DNA of 64,000 bases, taken from the NCBI RefSeq assembly GCF_026341125.1, contig NZ_JAPEOR010000001.1, positions 3,534,001-3,598,000 of the forward strand. Direction: 5' to 3'. A program made the position numbers and the translations under genes. Shown in pieces: positions 62,210 through 64,000 of this stretch. Numbering within the stretch: position 1 is the first letter of the stretch; each line of letters starts with the position of its first letter. Under the pieces are notes generated by a model. It was not told where the DNA came from, did not search any database, and saw only the letters and a program-made list of their open reading frames with translations. Origin of the DNA: Streptomyces sp. NBC_01142 (GTDB lineage: Bacteria > Actinomycetota > Actinomycetes > Streptomycetales > Streptomycetaceae).

Positions 62210-62588
62210 CCGCAGCCGCCCGGGACAGCAGTCCCTGCGCGAGGCGGCCCGGTCCTCGGCCGTGGCGGGCACCGCTGCGTGCACTGCGTTCGGCCGGCCC
62301 ACTCCAAGTGGTAACTCGTTGTCGGGGCCTGCCTGCTCGCTCGAAGCCCAGTCACGCCGAGACGCCGCGCTGCAACGTCATTCAGAGTTGGATGACACTT
62401 GCTCAACTTTTGATGGCACAGCACACAGAAGGCGTACGGGCCCGCCGACGGGCTGAGCGGGCTTCGAACCGGCCTTTCCCGTCAGACCGTTCAACGCGTG
62501 CAAGGGGCGAGCGTGGGCGGGTGCCGGCTGAGCACCAATGCCCGCGCCGGTTCCGCCCGCACGTCGGCCCATTCGCCGCGGGTCGGAG
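62210..62588. other. Intergenic, no supported gene
   Basis: About 380 bases between convergent genes, with a lower-GC patch at 62385-62425 (GATGACACTTGCTCAACTTT). No clear hairpin terminator was found. Confidence 0.45.
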
Positions 62589-63662
62589 TCAAGCCGCGTA
62601 CTGGTGGGCCGAGTAGGTCAGGTAGCCCGCATCACCGCCCTGGTAGTACGTGGCCTCGTCGACGGGGGCGATCGGAAGCCCGCCGCGAAGCCGCTCGACC
62701 AGGTCGGGGTTGGCGATGAAAGCGCGGCCGAAGCTGATGAGGTCGGCACCCAGCGCGAGCCAGTGGTCGGCGTCGTCCCGGCCGGTCTGCTTGGGCCCCA
62801 TCGGAACCACGGGGTTGACGACGAGGGTGCCCGGCCATGCCCGGCGCAGGGTGAGGAGCACCTCTTCGTCGGCGGTGGCCTCGAGGTGCACGTAGGCCAC
62901 TTCAAGACGGGCCAGTTCGGTCAGCAGCGCGGTGTAGAGCTCGAGGACGTCGGTCTCCTCGACTCCCCAGAACGTCCCGTGCGGTGAGAGCCGGATGCCG
63001 GTCCTGGCGCTGCCGACGGCCTCGACGGTGGCGGCGACGGCCTCGACGGCGAAGCGGATCCGGTTGGCCACCGGGCCTCCGTAGCGGTCGGTGCGCAGGT
63101 TGGCGTTGGACGAGAGGAACTGCGAGATCAGGTAGCCGTTGGCGCCGTGCAGTTCCACGCCGTCGAAGCCCGCATCGACGGCGCGGCGGGCGGCCCGGGC
63201 GTACGACTGCGCGTGCTCGGGCACTTCGGCGGTGTCCAGAGCGCGCGGCACCGGAGCGGGCTGAGGCCCGGTCGGGGTGAACACATCGCCTACGGCGGAG
63301 ACGGCCGAGGGCCCGACCGGCTGCATGCCGGTGGTGTCGGGATGCGAGACCCGGCCGCCATGCATGATCTGGGCGAAGATCCGTCCGCCGTTGGCGTGGA
63401 CGGCGGCGGTCACCGGGCGCCATGCGTCGACCTGCGCGTCGGTGTGCAGTCCCGGTGTCCCCGGGTTGGACTGTCCGATCGTGCTGGGTTGCACCCCCTC
63501 GCTCACGATCAGCCCTGCTGTGGCCCGCTGAGCGTAGTAGGCCGCCATCGACGGCGTCGCCAGACCGCCGGCGGCGGCCCGTACTCGGGTCATCGGAGCC
63601 ATGACCACCCGGTTGGGCAGTGTCAGGCCGCCGAGCCGGTAGCTGGTGAAAAGGGTCGTCAC
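62589..63662 (-). CDS. Old Yellow Enzyme-family alkene reductase
   Basis: A 357-residue FMN-dependent reductase. GGAG seven bases before the GTG at 63662 sets the start. LFTSYRLGGLTLPNRVVMAP at the N-terminus, the conserved Thr-Arg in MAPMTRVRA, HGGRVSH and the substrate-binding His/Asn in VELHGANGYLISQFL are all present. The FMN phosphate region is ALGADLISFGRAFIANPDLV. It reduces activated C=C bonds (enones, nitro compounds, N-ethylmaleimide) with NAD(P)H. It is divergent from a MerR regulator, which suggests induction by electrophiles or other stress. Confidence 0.93.
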   Translation of the reverse strand: MTTLFTSYRLGGLTLPNRVVMAPMTRVRAAAGGLATPSMAAYYAQRATAGLIVSEGVQPSTIGQSNPGTPGLHTDAQVDAWRPVTAAVHANGGRIFAQIMHGGRVSHPDTTGMQPVGPSAVSAVGDVFTPTGPQPAPVPRALDTAEVPEHAQSYARAARRAVDAGFDGVELHGANGYLISQFLSSNANLRTDRYGGPVANRIRFAVEAVAATVEAVGSARTGIRLSPHGTFWGVEETDVLELYTALLTELARLEVAYVHLEATADEEVLLTLRRAWPGTLVVNPVVPMGPKQTGRDDADHWLALGADLISFGRAFIANPDLVERLRGGLPIAPVDEATYYQGGDAGYLTYSAHQYAA

Positions 63663-63721
63663 GTCAGGACTCCTTCGCGATCCGCAGCGCCCGTACGTCG
63701 GGCATGGCAGTTACGCTAAAA

Positions 63722-63741
63722 CCTCACACTGATGTCAGAGG
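63722..63741. promoter_or_regulatory. MerR-type operator
   Basis: CCTCACACTGATGTCAGAGG is an imperfect dyad (CCTC.CAC / GTC.GAGG) in the gap between the divergent reductase and MerR genes. Confidence 0.45.
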
Positions 63742-63778
63742 CAAGCCCTGTGACGCAGAACATGGCCGGGAGGGCTTC

Positions 63779-64000
63779 GTGCGGATCGGGGAACTCGCGT
63801 CACGGGCCGGAGTCAGCATCCGGTCCGTGCGCTACTACGAGGAGCAGGGTCTGCTCACCAGCACCCGCAGCCCCAGCGGGCAGCGGCACTACACGGACGT
63901 CGAGATCGAGCGGGTCGCGCTCATCCAGCGGCTGTACGCCGCGGGTCTGTCCAGCCGCACCATCACCGAACTGCTGCCCTGCGTCGACGCGCCCAGCGAG
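63779..64000 (+). CDS. MerR-family regulator, 3' end outside window
   Basis: Seventy-four codons from GTG 63779 with GGGAGGG six bases upstream. The N-terminal MerR winged helix is complete: VRIGELASRAGVSIRSVRYY, then EEQGLLTSTRSPSGQRHYTD and IQRLYAAGLSSRTITELLPC. The sensor part is not in view. It presumably activates the divergent Old Yellow Enzyme gene by twisting an over-long promoter spacer, as MerR proteins do. Confidence 0.92.
   Translation, partial: MRIGELASRAGVSIRSVRYYEEQGLLTSTRSPSGQRHYTDVEIERVALIQRLYAAGLSSRTITELLPCVDAPSE

Overview
The window is high-GC actinobacterial DNA that looks like a Streptomyces chromosome, probably an arm rather than the core. The evidence is the strong G/C third-position bias, GTG and TTG starts, AGGAGG-type ribosome sites mixed with probable leaderless starts, a MelC1/MelC2 tyrosinase operon, an AfsR/SARP-type regulator, a SpoIIE/PP2C phosphatase and many IS5/IS3/IS1380/Tn3/IS200 relics. 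I see no rRNA, tRNA or CRISPR.

Layout. 0-6 kb: the 3'-open end of an unknown gene, an IS3 scrap, a two-gene membrane unit (unknown plus RDD) and two secreted alpha/beta hydrolases, with a pentanucleotide repeat starting at the stop codon of the first. 6-10 kb: an ABC transporter pair divergent from a NarL-type two-component system. 10-14 kb: melC2/melC1, a GNAT acetyltransferase and a membrane-anchored peptidoglycan-binding protein. 14.5-20 kb: an EF-G paralogue preceded by a short leader reading frame and hairpin, a DEAD-box helicase with a strong 5' leader hairpin, and a sigma factor/anti-sigma-like pair. 20-25.5 kb: a decayed stretch (Nudix gene cut by an IS200/IS605 end, PQQ-like fragment joined to an IS5 scrap) and a large SARP/NB-ARC/TPR regulator broken by a small frameshift. 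25.7-32 kb: an unknown gene, a frameshifted small Cys-motif protein placed directly before a GAF/PAS/PP2C phosphatase, then several gene fragments and a frameshifted class IV aminotransferase.

32-45 kb is mostly intact metabolic and regulatory genes: a DoxX-like protein, a duplicated four-helix membrane protein, a saccharopine-dehydrogenase-like oxidoreductase divergent from a GlxA/AraC regulator, a PucR-type regulator, a DUF485 plus sodium:solute symporter pair, a cysteine hydrolase divergent from a PadR regulator, a secreted protein, and an aromatic-ring FAD monooxygenase beside a BBE-type FAD oxidase. 46-51 kb: a PhnB-like VOC protein, an MFS exporter, and a TetR regulator divergent from a TetX-like FAD oxidoreductase.

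51-56.6 kb is a mobile-element landing zone. A SUMF1/FGE-fold gene sits between a decayed Tn3 transposase and a decayed IS1380 transposase. Two apparently intact IS5-family elements of different types then bracket a VOC-fold gene. 56.6-64 kb: an Lrp regulator divergent from an epimerase/aldo-keto reductase operon, a long-form GAPDH, an unknown membrane protein, and an Old Yellow Enzyme divergent from a MerR regulator that runs off the end.

The recurrent theme is regulator/enzyme divergons with visible operator symmetry (PadR, TetR, Lrp, MerR, AraC). I do not see a wholly new multi-gene system. The best leads are the EF-G leader, the perfect 19-bp inverted repeats, and the SUMF1 protein lacking one of the two catalytic cysteine positions.
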